Of a DNA stretch of 64,000 bases, positions 62,824 through 64,000 are shown one piece after another (positions within the stretch are counted from its first letter, which is position 1; each line of letters begins with the position of its first letter). The DNA is taken from NCBI RefSeq assembly GCF_003604215.1, contig NZ_QXGS01000001.1, positions 186,001 through 250,000 on the forward strand, read 5' to 3'. A program made the translations under genes and the position numbers. The notes beneath the pieces were generated by a model, which was given only the letters and a program-made list of their open reading frames with translations, was not told the origin of the DNA and made no database searches. Origin of the DNA: Teichococcus vastitatis (lineage in GTDB: Bacteria; Pseudomonadota; Alphaproteobacteria; Acetobacterales; Acetobacteraceae).

Positions 62824-63924
62824 TCAGCGCCGCGCTGACAGCTGCGCGGCGTAGCTGTCGAAGGACAACTCGGAGATGCGGTGCCAGAGCCGCATCTCGT
62901 CCCGCCCCTTGCTCCAGCTCGCATGGATGGCGGCGAAATCCGGGTTGCGGGCAACGATTTCCTTTTCCAACCCTTCCCAGGCGCGGGCGCAGGCATCGAG
63001 CATGTCACGCGAGAACGGGCGCAGCTTGGCGCCCTGCGCCACCAGCCGGCGCAGCGCCTCGGGGTGATGCGTGTCGTAGCGCGCCACCATCCATCTGGTG
63101 GCCTCGGTGCAGGCGGCACGGATCGCCGCCTGATAGGGCTTAGGCAGGCTGTTGTACTGGTCGAGGTTGCAGAAGAACTGGGTGTTGGCGGCACCCTCCC
63201 ACCAGGCGGGGTAGTAGTAGAAGGGCGCCACGCGCACGAAGCCCAGCTTCTCGTCATCCACCGGGCCGAGCCATTCCACGGCGTCGATCGTCCCGCGCTC
63301 CAGCGCCGGGTAGATGTCACCGCCGGCCAGCTGCTGCGGCACGCCACCCATGCGCTCCAGCACCGTGCCGGCCAGGCCGCCGATGCGCATCTTCAGCCCC
63401 TTGAGGTCGGCGGGCGTCGGCACCTCCTTGCGGAACCAGCCGCCCATCTGGGCGCCGGTGGAGCCGAGCGGCAGGCCGAACACGTTGAACTTGGCGAAGA
63501 AGGCGTTCAGCAGCTCGATCCCGCCGCCCTGGTACAGCCAGGCTTCCTGTTGCCGGGTGTTCAGGCCGAAGGGCAGGCCGGTGGCGATGGCGAAAGCCTC
63601 GTTCTTGCCGGTGTAGAAGAAGCTCGTGGTGTGCGCGCACTCGATGGTTCCGGCCTGCACCGCGTCCAGCGCCTGCAAGGGCGGAGTGACCTCGCCGGCG
63701 CCGAAGACGCGGATCTGGAACTGGTTGTCGGTCAGCTCCGCCACCGCCCGGGCAAACACCTCTCCCGTGCCATAGATGGTTTCGAGCGATTTCGGGTAGG
63801 AGGAGGTCATGCGCCAGCGCAGGGCGGGCTGGCCCTGGGCAATGGCCGGGGCGGCGAGGCCGCCGGTGGCGGCGGTGCCAGCGGCGGCGAGGCTGGCATG
63901 GCGAAACAGGGCGCGACGACGCAT
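62824..63924 (-). CDS. TRAP transporter substrate-binding protein (DctP family)
   Basis: Periplasmic solute receptor for a tripartite ATP-independent transporter. The N-terminus MRRRALFRHASLAAAGTAAT has a twin-arginine-like signal ending at AIAQG. WRMTSSYPKSLETIYGTGEVFARAV, the conserved Arg in LKGLKMRIGGLAGTVLERMG, and VEWLGPVDDEKLGF place it near the 2-oxo acid/TakP-like (monocarboxylate) group. 366 residues. The dctQ and dctM membrane genes are not in the window; they could lie beyond the right edge or be absent. It converges on recN. Confidence 0.9.
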   Translation of the reverse strand: MRRRALFRHASLAAAGTAATGGLAAPAIAQGQPALRWRMTSSYPKSLETIYGTGEVFARAVAELTDNQFQIRVFGAGEVTPPLQALDAVQAGTIECAHTTSFFYTGKNEAFAIATGLPFGLNTRQQEAWLYQGGGIELLNAFFAKFNVFGLPLGSTGAQMGGWFRKEVPTPADLKGLKMRIGGLAGTVLERMGGVPQQLAGGDIYPALERGTIDAVEWLGPVDDEKLGFVRVAPFYYYPAWWEGAANTQFFCNLDQYNSLPKPYQAAIRAACTEATRWMVARYDTHHPEALRRLVAQGAKLRPFSRDMLDACARAWEGLEKEIVARNPDFAAIHASWSKGRDEMRLWHRISELSFDSYAAQLSARR

Positions 63925-64000
63925 GGCATTTCCCGCTGTTCTGTTCTTGCGTGGGAAGGCGCAGGAAGCACAACAAGGCGATCTTGAACAGGGTCGCCCG

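Noticed and set aside
62823-62839. GTCAGCG/CGCTGAC hairpin at the end of the TRAP receptor gene as a terminator
   Set aside because: It lies inside the coding end with a three-base loop and no T-tract.

Overview
The window is GC-rich chromosomal DNA from an alphaproteobacterium, most likely a Roseomonas-like member of the Acetobacteraceae (Rhodospirillales). The strongest clue to the class is a circularly permuted two-piece tmRNA gene (about 24397-24702). Supporting clues are an SspB of the alpha type, a djlA-ampD-rnpB-mraZ order, hflKC with DegP, and a meso-DAP type MurE. The assignment to family is inference from gene content and composition. Coding density is high; I see no insertion sequence, prophage, CRISPR array or foreign-looking island, and no broken gene.

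Layout. (1) 99-5621: the rod-shape operon mreB-mreC-mreD-mrdA-rodA, followed by tRNA-Lys(CTT). (2) 5832-11950: a small unknown protein, leuA with an upstream leader peptide, a PuuE-type allantoinase, a zinc-ribbon metallopeptidase and an orphan periplasmic solute-binding protein. (3) 12027-17477: branched-chain amino acid genes ilvB-ilvN-ilvC behind miaA, with serB divergent. (4) 17641-23277: the membrane quality-control set hflK-hflC-DUF2065-degP, divergent from the Fe-S carrier gene mrp, plus a small membrane protein. (5) 23291-27016: thyX, the two-piece ssrA, its adaptor gene sspB, and a HerA/FtsK-like ATPase. (6) 27254-38388: class I fumarase with RidA and VOC partners, a Pro/Tyr-rich exported protein, a ribbon-helix-helix protein, an AsmA-like protein, a fused 5-oxoprolinase and a TerB/DnaJ-like protein. 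(7) 38385-58929: an AmpD-like amidase, rnpB, and the complete division and cell wall (dcw) cluster mraZ-rsmH-ftsL-ftsI-murE-murF-mraY-murD-ftsW-murG-murC-murB-ddl-ftsQ-ftsA-ftsZ, closed by a strong terminator. (8) 59154-63924: lpxC, bamD and recN, then a convergent TRAP-type solute-binding protein.

The envelope genes cover most of one physiological unit. MurC-F, Ddl, MraY and MurG make lipid II. RodA/PBP2 with MreBCD use it for elongation, and FtsW/FtsI with FtsLQAZ use it for division. LpxC and BamD serve the outer membrane.

The least expected content is in the RNA and leader sequences. leuA is preceded by a 36-codon leader with a run of Leu codons that appears to be leaderless, and those codons are complementary to the leuA ribosome binding site. 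The tmRNA lies directly before the adaptor that delivers its tagged products to ClpXP. Four phased MraZ-type boxes overlap a putative dcw promoter. A 275-base gap holds three strong hairpins. No intergenic stretch above 300 bases lacks an assigned gene or RNA.
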